From assembly GCA_029688955.1 (NCBI GenBank), contig JARUKZ010000001.1:1-64000 (forward strand): a stretch of DNA of 64,000 nt, written 5' to 3'. Each line of letters opens with the position of its first letter. The first letter of the stretch is position 1. This DNA comes from Chitinispirillales bacterium ANBcel5. Lineage in GTDB: Bacteria > Fibrobacterota > Chitinivibrionia > Chitinivibrionales > Chitinispirillaceae. Below, piece by piece: positions 16,202 through 24,894 of this stretch. The notes under the pieces are model-generated. The model was given only the letters and a program-made list of their open reading frames with translations, searched no databases and had not been told where the DNA came from. Both the position numbers and the translations under genes were made by a program.

Positions 16202-16597
16202 ATGGCAGATCAAAAACGATATAAAATATTACTGGTTGATGATGAGCCTGGAATCCGCAAAATTTTGCGTCTTTTTCTGGAGTTGGAAGGGTATGATGTT
16301 TTTGAAGCAGTAACTGCTAATCAGGCTCTTACAATGATTACCAAGGAAAAGCCTGATTTGGTTATTTTGGATGTTATTCTTTGCGGGCAAACAGGTTTTG
16401 ATGCTTGTGAGGCGATTAAGAGGGATCCAAACTCAAAAGATACCATAGTATTTTTATTTACTGCCCTTAATCAGGAGCATGATTTCCGTGAAGGGCAACG
16501 GGTCGGATGCGATCTTTACCTTACAAAACCGCAGAACCCAAAGGATATAGTAGAGAAGGTCAGTGATTTTTTGGCGTCAAAGACCGAGCAGGTGTAG
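16202..16597 (+). CDS. Single-domain response regulator (CheY-like receiver)
   Basis: A 131-residue stand-alone receiver. The acidic pair is in KILLVDDEPGIRK (Asp14/Asp15 region), the phospho-acceptor in PDLVILDVIL (about Asp57), the switch Thr in FLFTALNQ, and the conserved Lys in DLYLTKPQNP. There is no output domain, so it acts by protein-protein contact. No kinase is adjacent; sensor kinases encoded at 35360 and 58627 are only two of many possible partners. A GGA lies 9 nt before the ATG. It is followed 89 bp later by secD, and whether it is cotranscribed is unclear. Confidence 0.92.
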   Translation: MADQKRYKILLVDDEPGIRKILRLFLELEGYDVFEAVTANQALTMITKEKPDLVILDVILCGQTGFDACEAIKRDPNSKDTIVFLFTALNQEHDFREGQRVGCDLYLTKPQNPKDIVEKVSDFLASKTEQV

Positions 16598-16686
16598 AAT
16601 CCTGAAAAGAATTAACAGTTAAATATATTTAGCCAAATTCGATAAGTATCCACAGTGATATATCAGAAAGGGTGTTAACGATTATC

Positions 16687-18357
16687 ATGAAGAAGAAAAA
16701 CAATCTGCTTCGTATCGGAATTCTGGTAGCAGTATTTGCTGCTGCTGTATTTTTTCTTATACCGTCGTTTAGGTTCTACTCTATGCCTCCTGAGCAAAGA
16801 GAACTGTACAAGCACGAAAACCCCAATTATTTCGGTCAGATTGTAAACCTCGGTCTTGATCTTCAGGGGGGGATGCGTCTGGTTCTTGAAATTGATCGTG
16901 CTGAACTTGGGGACGCCGATGATTCTGATGTTCTGGACAGAGCGTATGCTATTCTTGAAAACCGAATAAATGCTCTGGGTGTAGCAGAGCCCTCTATTCA
17001 AAAGCAGGGTAATGAGCGGCTGATTATTGAGCTGCCGGGTATTCAGGATGAACAGGCTGCAAGGGACGTTATAGGTCGTACCGCTCAGCTTCAGTTTAAT
17101 CTGCTCAGGGATCCGACTCACTTAGAGCGTGCTATAAACGTTATCGAAAATGTGGTTACTGGTAGTAGCGTCGACAGCGCCGTTGAAGATGAAGAAGCCG
17201 ACACTGCAGTGCAGCGTGAAGAGCAGGATTTGGCAGACAGGCTTTTTGGTGCCGAAGATGATGATGACGATGTGGTTAAAGATGAGCAGGAAACCGAAAC
17301 CCGAGAATCTTTCAGAGATCTTTTGATTGGCCTCGGGGACCAGGTTGCAGTTAGAGTGGAGCATCAACACCGGATAAATGAGATGCTTGAGAGGCCGGAA
17401 GTTCGCTCAGCGCTTCAGCGCGCAGGATTGGGTGGAAACTCTTTTCTCTGGGGTCATGATGTAATCAGCCATGAAAACAGAGAGTACAGGACACTTTATT
17501 ACGTCAAAAGCTCTCCTGAGATGACAGGGGATATAATCAATGATGCACGTGCGGCTATGGATCACAGCGGTATGCGTGCGGGAGCAGCAAGGGTTAATTT
17601 GGAGCTAAATGCAGAGGGTGCCAGAAGATTTGCCTCTGTAACAGGCAATAATGTAAACAGTTTTATGGCTATTGTGCTTGATAATACCGTGTATTCAGCT
17701 CCGCGTATACAGCAAAGAATCTCTGGTGGCCGGGCTGAGATTACCGGTAGTTTTACACTGGAAGAGGCTCAGAACCTTTCAATTATTCTTCGGGCGGGTG
17801 CACTTCCAGCGCCAGTTGAAATTATTGAAGAGCGCACGGTTGGGCCATCACTTGGACAGGACTCCATAGAAAAGGGTGTTCAGGCTGGTCTTATAGGAGC
17901 GGCAATAGTTATTCTTTTCATCCTTGCCTATTATAAATTAAGTGGACTTATCGCTATCATAGCATTAACTATCAATGTCGCGGTTGTGCTTGCTATAATG
18001 GCTGCATTTAACGCTGTTTTAACTCTTCCGGGAATCGCGGGTTTGATTCTGCTGGTAGGTATGGCTGTAGATGCCAACGTTATTATATTCGAGCGTATAA
18101 GAGAAGAGCTGGCTCTGGGGAAAACCATAAGAAGTGCAATCGACTCGGGCTACTCCAGTGCTTTTGTTACAATAATGGATGCTAATTTAACTACCCTTAT
18201 CACAGCAGCGATTCTGTACTGGAAGGGTACCGGGCCGATAAGAGGGTTTTCAATAACACTTATGTTCGGTATTGTAGCATCCCTGTTTACAGCTCTGTTT
18301 GTATCGAGGGTATTAATGGACATTTTCTTTCAGAGAAAAGCTAAAATCAGCATCTAA
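16687..18357 (+). CDS. secD: Protein translocase subunit SecD
   Basis: A ~556-residue inner-membrane subunit of SecDF, which uses the proton gradient to finish protein export from the periplasmic side of SecYEG. An N-terminal membrane helix (residues ~6-24) is followed by LGLDLQGGMRLVLEID, the P1 domain, and after residue ~395 five membrane helices with GLILLVGMAVDANVIIFERI, the conserved Asp/Arg segment. Between residues ~160 and 207 there is a very acidic insertion with runs of Glu and five consecutive Asp. The ATG 16687 (MKKKNN) is preferred over GTG 16672, which leaves no spacing to the AGAAAGG. It forms an operon with secF, 24 bp downstream. Confidence 0.95.
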   Translation: MKKKNNLLRIGILVAVFAAAVFFLIPSFRFYSMPPEQRELYKHENPNYFGQIVNLGLDLQGGMRLVLEIDRAELGDADDSDVLDRAYAILENRINALGVAEPSIQKQGNERLIIELPGIQDEQAARDVIGRTAQLQFNLLRDPTHLERAINVIENVVTGSSVDSAVEDEEADTAVQREEQDLADRLFGAEDDDDDVVKDEQETETRESFRDLLIGLGDQVAVRVEHQHRINEMLERPEVRSALQRAGLGGNSFLWGHDVISHENREYRTLYYVKSSPEMTGDIINDARAAMDHSGMRAGAARVNLELNAEGARRFASVTGNNVNSFMAIVLDNTVYSAPRIQQRISGGRAEITGSFTLEEAQNLSIILRAGALPAPVEIIEERTVGPSLGQDSIEKGVQAGLIGAAIVILFILAYYKLSGLIAIIALTINVAVVLAIMAAFNAVLTLPGIAGLILLVGMAVDANVIIFERIREELALGKTIRSAIDSGYSSAFVTIMDANLTTLITAAILYWKGTGPIRGFSITLMFGIVASLFTALFVSRVLMDIFFQRKAKISI

Positions 18358-18381
18358 ATTTTTTAGTGAGGAAAGCATAAT

Positions 18382-19296
18382 ATGCAATTTTTCAAGAAAA
18401 CAAACTGGAACTTTTTGGGCCATAGAAAACTGGCAGTTACCATCTCTGTGATTTTGCTGGCGGTGACTATCGTATCATTTTTCACCCCCGGTATGAATAT
18501 GTCTATCGATTTTGCTGGTGGAACAGTGGTGCAAATGAAATTTCAAGAGCCTGTTGTGGATGATATAGCAAGAGTTCGCTCTATTGTTGATGATCTGGGA
18601 TTTGGTCAGGCAGAGATTAGAACCATCGGTCCGGTAGCAAATAATGAGGCTCAGATTACGGTAAAGGAACAAGCCGAAGATGGCACGGAAGTGGCAGACG
18701 CTATTACGGCAGCTTTGCAGGCTGAATATTCAGAAAATCCTTTTGAGGTCAGAAGCAGAGAAAACGTAGGGCCCAGAATCGGTAGTGAGTTGAGAAGGGA
18801 TACTATTATTGCAACTGTTCTGGCTCTGCTTGCGATTCTTATTTACGTAGGGATAAGATTTAATCTGCCCTTTGGTGTAGCGGCTGTTGTGCCTCTGTTT
18901 CATGATGTGCTCATTACACTGGGTATTTTTGCCCTGCTGCAGATTGAAATATCTTTGCCGGTATTTGCCGCGTTGCTTACGATTGTAGGATATTCGCTCA
19001 ATGATACGATTGTGATTTTTGACCGTATTCGCGAAAACATGAAAACCAGTCAGAGAGGAAAGAGCTTTATCGATCTGATAAATACCAGTATTAATCAGAC
19101 GATTTCAAGAACAGTCATTACATCTTTGACTACCTTTGTGGTGGTAACATCTCTTTATATCGTTGGAAGCGATGCTATAAAAGATTTCGCTCTTGCTCTT
19201 ATGATCGGTGTTGTTGCGGGTACCTACTCTACACTCTACGTTGCCAGCCCGATTTTGCTGTGGTGGAATAAAAAGTGGGCTATTGCCAGAAAATAG
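18382..19296 (+). CDS. secF: Protein translocase subunit SecF
   Basis: A 304-residue partner of SecD with six membrane helices. Helix 1 lies around residues 15-32, then SIDFAGGTVVQMKF starts the periplasmic domain. LPVFAALLTIVGYSLNDTIV with IFDRIREN is the SecF signature in helices 4-5. The start is ATG 18382 with GAGGAAAGC upstream. Length is normal. A rho-independent terminator lies 30 bp after the stop, closing the secDF unit. Confidence 0.95.
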   Translation: MQFFKKTNWNFLGHRKLAVTISVILLAVTIVSFFTPGMNMSIDFAGGTVVQMKFQEPVVDDIARVRSIVDDLGFGQAEIRTIGPVANNEAQITVKEQAEDGTEVADAITAALQAEYSENPFEVRSRENVGPRIGSELRRDTIIATVLALLAILIYVGIRFNLPFGVAAVVPLFHDVLITLGIFALLQIEISLPVFAALLTIVGYSLNDTIVIFDRIRENMKTSQRGKSFIDLINTSINQTISRTVITSLTTFVVVTSLYIVGSDAIKDFALALMIGVVAGTYSTLYVASPILLWWNKKWAIARK

Positions 19297-19326
19297 ATAC
19301 TTTTAATTAACTGTTGATTTGATAGG

Positions 19327-19359
19327 GGACGGGTGCTTTAGGTACCTGTCCTTTTTTTT
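19327..19359 (+). terminator. Rho-independent terminator after secF
   Basis: An 8-bp stem, GGACGGGT paired with ACCTGTCC including one G-U pair, with a short loop, followed directly by eight T residues. It is 30 bp after the secF stop, on the same strand. Confidence 0.85.
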
Positions 19360-20252
19360 GTGCCATGCATGGGGTTTACCATGTTTTATAGGAGTGAAAG
19401 TTCCGAACGGGCACAAGGCAGGCTGCATATCTCAGTAATGGAAAAACTACTAGTGTTAAAATATAAAGTTCTGCCTAATGTACCTTTGAATACTTTATAT
19501 AATTTGATTAAATCTGTGATTAGGGAGTTGGGTTTAGCTATTGCTTATTCGACTTTCTTAGGCGATAATACCCGATTGTTCCGCGGTAACTACTGGCTTT
19601 CAGTAGTAATAACTTAAGTTTTTGCTTATTCTACAAATATGGTTTAAATATGTATATGATCATTTATCGTTTAAGGTGGTCATAAGATAAATTGTTGAAC
19701 CGTAAAACAATCTACAATCTATATGTCTCGCCAAAAAACTTGGATGCCTCACTCTATAACAACCTCTTTCAACGTTAATGTAAGAGTATTATGGTGAAAG
19801 AACCTGAAGCTTTTAGCAATCTTTATTAAACAGTCAAAAAATGAAAACTTATGTCATGTATTTCCAATGATGTTTTTTGCTGGATACAGAATATATGCTT
19901 TGTGCATGTTAGATTCAGCTTCATAAATAAGCATATATCTTTAGGGGTATATAAATCTTATAAAACAGGTTGCATATACTATGGTTCTCATCGATGAAAT
20001 AAATGTTTGGTGTTTTTTTTACAGAAGACTGCAATTGCCGGACAAAGGATAAAGTGTCTCTCAGTGACATCGGCATATATATACTAATAAAGTAAGGTGG
20101 GTTTATTAGGCTGCAAGTTTGATTTGATAAAACTTGGGTACCTGAGATCTTGATTAAATAAAAAAATTACATTGAATAAGTATCTGTTCAGTATTATTTT
20201 ATCAATATTGCTAATTTATATTTCTTTCACACACTATAAAAAGGAGTTTAAG
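19360..20252. other. Long AT-rich intergenic region
   Basis: Almost 900 bp without a gene I can support. A plus-strand frame at 19360-19617 has no good ribosome-binding site and no recognisable product. The rest is AT-rich with many stops. The promoter of the outer-membrane protein gene should lie near the right end, and AAGGAG at 20241 is its ribosome-binding site. Confidence 0.5.
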
Positions 20253-20969
20253 ATGAACAAGAGAGTTCTTCTTATCTGCACAGCGGTAGCCTTTTTCTGT
20301 TTGGTATCCAATTCTGTAGCTGTTGAAAATGCGTTGGGTATAAAAGGTGGTATTGGTTTGAATAATGTATATGGCGATGGAACTGATTTACTTGAAACGT
20401 CTCCATCATTGGGCTTTGCTGGTGGTGCATTTTATGAACTCGGTATTTCTGATCCCTTTTCAATTCAGTTTGAAGTACTGTTTTCAATGAAGGGTTACAA
20501 ATTTGAAGTCCCTGATTTGGGTTTCAGTAATGTTTATGGTTTCGATTCTGATTTCGATTTTGACTTTGATTCTGACTTTGATTCTGACTTCGATATGGGT
20601 ATGGGTATGGATGGAGAGTTCACAATTAGAATGAATTATCTTGAAATTCCTGTTTTGTTTAAATTTAACATTCCTACTACCGGTGCTATGACACCATTTC
20701 TCTATGCAGGTCCTTCTTTTGGATTTTTATTATCTTCAAAAGTAGTATTTGATGGAGAGTCAGAAGATGCTGAGGGACATAGTTCATTTGATCTTTCTAT
20801 TCCTGTTGGTGCTGGTTTTCAAGTCGATGCCGGCCCTGGAAGATTCATTACAGATGCAAGATTTTCTCTCGGATTGCTCAATACTAGTGATGAAGACGAA
20901 AGTGACGATTATCCTGTAAAGAATATGCAGCTGTTTAATATTATGGTTGGGTATGCACTGCTCTTCTAA
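20253..20969 (+). CDS. Outer-membrane beta-barrel protein with Asp/Phe repeat loop
   Basis: A 238-residue porin-like protein of the OMP_b-brl (PorT-like) type. A signal peptide (MNKRVLLICTAVAFFCLV, cut near SVAVENA) is followed by alternating hydrophobic strands such as GIKGGIGLNNVYGDG, PFSIQFEVLFSMKGYKFE, FLYAGPSFGFLLSSK and a terminal strand ending in YALLF, as barrels usually end on an aromatic. Residues ~94-119 form an acidic run of FDSD/FDFD units encoded by short repeats, then MGMGMDG, probably a surface loop. ATG 20253 was chosen over an upstream frame because AAGGAG precedes it and the signal peptide starts there. A lone gene, ended by a strong terminator. The ligand is unknown. Confidence 0.85.
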   Translation: MNKRVLLICTAVAFFCLVSNSVAVENALGIKGGIGLNNVYGDGTDLLETSPSLGFAGGAFYELGISDPFSIQFEVLFSMKGYKFEVPDLGFSNVYGFDSDFDFDFDSDFDSDFDMGMGMDGEFTIRMNYLEIPVLFKFNIPTTGAMTPFLYAGPSFGFLLSSKVVFDGESEDAEGHSSFDLSIPVGAGFQVDAGPGRFITDARFSLGLLNTSDEDESDDYPVKNMQLFNIMVGYALLF

Positions 20970-20985
20970 TTAGGGTTATAAAATT

Positions 20986-21032
20986 AAGGTATAAGCTTCA
21001 TTCAGAGGTAAACGGGCTTATACCTTATTTTT
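20986..21032. terminator. Bidirectional terminator between convergent genes
   Basis: A perfect 11-bp stem (AAGGTATAAGC and GCTTATACCTT) around a 19-nt loop, with ATTTTT on the right. It lies between the outer-membrane gene (plus) and the barrel protein gene ending at 21045 (minus), so it may serve both. Confidence 0.8.
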
Positions 21033-21044
21033 CAATCAAAACAG

Positions 21045-21908
21045 TTAACGATAATAATCAACCGCAACACCCTTCGACCAACCAAGTTCTGTATGATTAA
21101 CCAGCGAAACAGCTGATGTTAGAATGCCTGGCGTAACGGTTATGCCTAAGCTTATCTGGGTGGGGTTTCCGCTTACCGCAAAACTGATAGAAACCTGTGA
21201 AGAAAAGCTGTACTCCTGTGCTATGGTCATTCTTACAGGCCTGTCTATTTGGGGCTCTATTTCAAAAATAATTCCCTGGGATCCAAATACATTTGGTGAT
21301 GAATGTATACCGGCTTTTATTACTCGGGATGCTTTATGGTGCGTATCATCGGAAGTGTAAATAAGAGATGGGGAACTAAGTGATAAAGAAACATGACGTG
21401 TAAAAATCACTACTGATAATCCTCCCTGGTAACTGTTAACCCGTTCATTACTTATAGTTATACCGCTTCGAAAGTATCTTAAATCCACGCCAGCGTGTAA
21501 TCGGTTTAAGTTGTATGCCGCAGAGAGAAAAAAGGAATGTTCAAAGAATATCTCAAGAGCGTTAAAATAGGAATGAGCACATTTTACCACGAGCCTGTCC
21601 CAGGAAAGAAAACCGCCTACTGCTAATCGGGTTAGATGTTTGTCTCTTAAATTATCCATGGCATCATAGAAGAGGGTGGCATAGCTACTAATACCCAACC
21701 TTAAACTATCACGGTAAAATGCCGCGGGACTCCATGCTTCACGCCCCTGTGGACCATCACTACCAAGAACCGCTCCCTGTGTGCTCATTGCAAAACCGGA
21801 TGGGAAAGGATCCCTTACCGCGGAAATGATTTTTGGGTTCAGAATGAAGAGTACAAAAAGGGATACCTTAAAGATGCTTTGTAGCCAAGTACTATAGCCT
21901 ATCTCCAC
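21045..21908 (-). CDS. Predicted outer-membrane barrel protein (PorV-like, uncharacterised)
   Basis: A 287-residue protein with an N-terminal hydrophobic segment (FKVSLFVLFILNPKIISAV) acting as signal peptide. About ten amphipathic strands follow, for example LRLGISSYATLFYDAMDN, HAGVDLRYFRSGITIS and ISFAVSGNPTQISLGITVTP. The early FPSGFAMSTQGAVLGSDGP then WSPAAFY resembles the start of PorV/UPF0164-like barrels (GA..A..ND..A...NPA). The GTG start at 21908 has AAAGGGGG upstream and overlaps the end of the lamin-tail protein gene by 10 bp, so the two are coupled. A role in secretion or surface attachment is inferred only from the pairing. Confidence 0.7.
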   Translation of the reverse strand: MEIGYSTWLQSIFKVSLFVLFILNPKIISAVRDPFPSGFAMSTQGAVLGSDGPQGREAWSPAAFYRDSLRLGISSYATLFYDAMDNLRDKHLTRLAVGGFLSWDRLVVKCAHSYFNALEIFFEHSFFLSAAYNLNRLHAGVDLRYFRSGITISNERVNSYQGGLSVVIFTRHVSLSLSSPSLIYTSDDTHHKASRVIKAGIHSSPNVFGSQGIIFEIEPQIDRPVRMTIAQEYSFSSQVSISFAVSGNPTQISLGITVTPGILTSAVSLVNHTELGWSKGVAVDYYR

Positions 21909-22909
21909 AAAACCCCCTTTTTCCTGAGATACCGTTTATATCCGCCAGTACTGGTAAACTCCGCGACAACAAAGAAAGGTCCGGGAGAAATCGTTCGTCC
22001 ATTTGCACACAAGCCATCCCATAGCAGCGCTGCATTGTTTGGTGCTTCAATTGATACAATTTCTCTGCCATCGAACCCATAAATGGTAATTTGAGCAGTA
22101 TATTGAGAAGGAAATTGGGGAAGTATGAGTAGATAATCATCCTTTCCATCCCCGTTAGGCTTAAATGGAAGCGGTCCGATATCAAGCGAGAGTGAAGGAG
22201 TGTTGAAGGTAACAGTTCTGTTTGGTGCTCCGGGAGTAGGGTCTTCTGAAAGCATCCATGAGCGTTGATCCAGCCCCGAAAGGTTCATGTTTGTTCTCTG
22301 AATCGACTGAGAACTCCAGCCCCGAAACCAACTGCTGCTATAACAGGCAATGTCTATCAGTTGGCCATTGGAGCTAAACAGGTAGAGTGTATCGTTACTA
22401 TTGTTAAATGCCTGCCATTGGGGTGGTTGAATGATATTTCTAACCAGGGGGTAACGCCTTGAGAGGAGGTCTTGGCGGCGGGTTACAACTACAAAATCAC
22501 CCGGACCAAGCAAAAGAGTGGTGTCGGTGATCAAAACCGTATCCTCAGTAGTACCATAGGACCAGTTTTGAAGGTCATACCAGTCTTCGGAGTAGTTAAA
22601 TAACTCTATCCATTCCGGTTGATCCACTCTTCCTCTGGGAAAAATTTCAGATATAAGCACAGTGCCCTGTACTTTTGAAGACTTTGAACTGCTGCTTACA
22701 ACTGGTTTCAGGGGGTTATTTGAAGCAAGTTTTACTGTTTCACTATTAGAATTACGTTGGTTGTTCTCATTGATGCAATGTGCAGTATGAGGTACAGAGT
22801 TAAATGTAAAATCCGATCCGCCTGCAGGAGATCTTAACCCAATACCAGATTCAGCACACAGACGATAATGTGCTATAAAGAGACTGATAATGAAAATATA
22901 AACTCTCAT
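21899..22909 (-). CDS. Secreted lamin-tail-domain protein with FlgD-like C-terminus
   Basis: A 336-residue exported protein. Signal peptide: MRVYIFIISLFIAHYRLCAE. Residues ~100-225 form a lamin tail (LTD) domain: VLISEIFPRGRVDQPEWIEL, FNYSEDWYDLQNWSY, LLGPGDFVVVTRRQDLL and a closing GAPNRT. The last ~90 residues (PFKPNGDGKDDYLLILPQFP, then TIYGFDGREI and LWDGLCANGRTISPGPFFVV) match the FlgD-like or gliding-type C-terminal beta domain. The ATG has AAAGGTAG upstream. It is followed by an overlapping barrel gene. LTD domains in secreted bacterial proteins often accompany nucleases or surface anchoring; no catalytic domain is present here. Confidence 0.83.
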   Translation of the reverse strand: MRVYIFIISLFIAHYRLCAESGIGLRSPAGGSDFTFNSVPHTAHCINENNQRNSNSETVKLASNNPLKPVVSSSSKSSKVQGTVLISEIFPRGRVDQPEWIELFNYSEDWYDLQNWSYGTTEDTVLITDTTLLLGPGDFVVVTRRQDLLSRRYPLVRNIIQPPQWQAFNNSNDTLYLFSSNGQLIDIACYSSSWFRGWSSQSIQRTNMNLSGLDQRSWMLSEDPTPGAPNRTVTFNTPSLSLDIGPLPFKPNGDGKDDYLLILPQFPSQYTAQITIYGFDGREIVSIEAPNNAALLWDGLCANGRTISPGPFFVVAEFTSTGGYKRYLRKKGVLWR

Positions 22910-23049
22910 TATCTACCTTTTGGCAGGGTTAATGTAGCCGCCGAATGCAAAAAACTTTGGAAAATGTAACAGGTGAGAGAATAATCTAATATAACATTGC
23001 AGTTAAGGAGTGGAAAGCTTTTTTTTCGTAGTTACTGATTACAGTGTAT

Positions 23050-23916
23050 CTAAAGAGCTCGCATCCATTCGGGCTTAAGAGGAATGTTATTGTGAATTGC
23101 CTGGTCCAGAAGTTTTAACGCGTTCTCTTTTTCCCTTGGCATTCTTACTCTTAAAGGCAAGTAATTTGAGGCATGGTTAGCGTAAAAAATGCCTCTGGAA
23201 AGCTGGGTGTTTTCGAGCATTACCTTAAGCTCAAGAAGCATTTGCTCAGGCCCCGGAAGAGAAAACGTTTTCTGTTCTATCTTACTCATTAACTGAGTGT
23301 TATCACAGGGGATAAGAGTGAGGGCACCGATATAGTTAGGGTCCATAGAGGTAAGTGCTTCTCCGGTGCGTCTGGCATGTTCCAGAGATCTTTCTGTTCC
23401 CCCCAGACCAAGAAGAACAGTCACAAAGAGTTTAATGTCGGCATTTTTAAGCCGTTTAGCCTGTTCTATGATTTGAGATGATGTGCCCCATTTCATAACT
23501 CTGTTTAAAGTGCAATCATCTCCCGATTCTAACCCCAGGTGAACAATTTTCAACCCGGCCTCACGCAGCGCTTTAAGTTCTTTATCGCTTTTGGTAGCAA
23601 TGGCCTTTGCATTAGCATATGTTCCAACGCGCTTAACCCAGGGAGTGATGCGTTTAATTTTTTCAAATGTAGTCAGAAGAAGCGTTTGCGGTGCAACAAG
23701 GGCATCGCCATCACATAGAAAGAGATTGGTTTTGTGTTTTAGGTGACAGCTATGCTTAAGGCTGTTTTCAATTGCTTGTTCGCTTCTTAGAGTAAAAGGG
23801 ATAGATTTGTAGGCTGGGCAAAAAGAACATTTGTTGTGAGAACAACCGGTACTGAGTCGCAATAAAATACTATCGGCTTCACTCGGTGGTCGTATTGGCG
23901 GATGGTCTGAACTCAT
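23050..23916 (-). CDS. Radical SAM protein
   Basis: A 288-residue radical SAM enzyme. The cluster motif is TGCSHNKCSFC (residues ~23-33), a Cx4CxxC spacing used by a subgroup related to the coproporphyrinogen oxidase-like/ELP3-like radical SAM proteins. Further marks: FLCDGDALV (AdoMet-binding glycine strand), VKRVGTYANAKAI, KIVHLGLESGDDCTLNRVMK, and a late TLIPCDNTQLM. There is no B12 or HemW-specific C-terminal domain, so the substrate is open. It stands alone on the minus strand with ~130 bp to the next gene on its 5' relatives. Fold certain, reaction unknown. Confidence 0.85.
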   Translation of the reverse strand: MSSDHPPIRPPSEADSILLRLSTGCSHNKCSFCPAYKSIPFTLRSEQAIENSLKHSCHLKHKTNLFLCDGDALVAPQTLLLTTFEKIKRITPWVKRVGTYANAKAIATKSDKELKALREAGLKIVHLGLESGDDCTLNRVMKWGTSSQIIEQAKRLKNADIKLFVTVLLGLGGTERSLEHARRTGEALTSMDPNYIGALTLIPCDNTQLMSKIEQKTFSLPGPEQMLLELKVMLENTQLSRGIFYANHASNYLPLRVRMPREKENALKLLDQAIHNNIPLKPEWMRAL

Positions 23917-24296
23917 GATTTTAAGCGTATGGAGTAGGAGTTAAAGAAAAAAAAGCTCTGTTTGTGGCCAATTTCTTGAGCCCTTCATAGTAATTGTGGT
24001 TGTTCACTTAAACAGAAAGAAGTCCGTCCAGATTAGGACGGCATGCACTCGCTGTTTAAAGTAGAATTCCCGGAAGAACGGTGTTCGTCAAGAAATTTGG
24101 TACACGCACAAACAGAGCGAAAATTTCAATACTAAATATACTCTAATTTCAGATCGATTGCACACGCTGTTATAAAAAAAGTAGCAATTCTTTTTCCACA
24201 CGCATGCTCTTTCTCAAAGCAATTATATTATACTTTCGTTCATGCATAACTTTTATTTTCTTCTTAATGCGATATCTTTTTCAGGTGGATTTTTGA
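23917..24296. other. Intergenic region with 6-bp perfect hairpin
   Basis: About 380 bp between divergent genes. It holds the hairpin CCGTCC-agatta-GGACGG at 24024-24041 with no U-tract. AGGTGG 8 nt before 24297 is the ribosome-binding site for the PLD-like gene. Nothing else is recognised. Confidence 0.55.
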
Positions 24297-24833
24297 ATGT
24301 TTGAGCTGATATTTAATCGTGAGATTTATCAGGAAGTAGTAATAGAACAAATTCCTCAGGCTAAGAATTTTGTTTGGATTGCTACTTCTGATATCAAAAA
24401 TCTTCATATTCATAAGAATAAAAGGATGGTTCCTTTTTTGAAGGTTCTTTCAGAGCTTCTTGAATCGGGGGTTTCTGTTCGCCTAATTCACGCAAAAGAG
24501 CCGGGGACAAATTTCAGAGAGGATTTTGATCGGTATCCTGCACTTGCAGCTAATTTGGAGCGACTTCTCTGTCCAAGGGTGCATTTTAAGTCAGTGATTA
24601 TTGATGGGCATTTTGCCTATAATGGCAGTGCAAATTTAACCGGAGCGGGCATGGGGGCCAAGAGTGATAAAAGAAGAAACTTTGAAAATGGATTTGTTAC
24701 CGATGAGATTAAAATTGTTGAACAGTTAATGGATCAATTTGATCGGGTATGGATGGGCAGCTATTGCAATGATTGTGGCAGGGCTGAGTTATGTCCGGAC
24801 AGAGAAGATATGGTAAATGAGGAAAATGGGTGA
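24297..24833 (+). CDS. Single-domain phospholipase D-like protein with cysteine tail
   Basis: A 178-residue PLD-fold protein with one HKD-type motif, RVHFKSVIIDGHFAYNGSAN (His-x-Lys-x4-Asp, then the GSAN strand). Single-HKD proteins dimerise to build the active site; members include Nuc-type nucleases. The C-terminus carries YCNDCGRAELCPD, three cysteines that may bind zinc or an Fe-S cluster. There is no signal peptide, so it is probably cytosolic. It is followed 61 bp later by a HAD phosphatase gene on the same strand. Whether it acts on DNA, lipid or another phosphodiester is not visible. Confidence 0.82.
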   Translation: MFELIFNREIYQEVVIEQIPQAKNFVWIATSDIKNLHIHKNKRMVPFLKVLSELLESGVSVRLIHAKEPGTNFREDFDRYPALAANLERLLCPRVHFKSVIIDGHFAYNGSANLTGAGMGAKSDKRRNFENGFVTDEIKIVEQLMDQFDRVWMGSYCNDCGRAELCPDREDMVNEENG

Positions 24834-24894
24834 ATGTTACATTTGAGGGAATCTCTTTATGTATTTTGGTCATAGAAATTAAACGGGAGAATCG

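Noticed and set aside
19360-19617. 85-codon plus-strand frame after secF
   Set aside because: No ribosome-binding site and no recognisable domain; it starts directly after the terminator.
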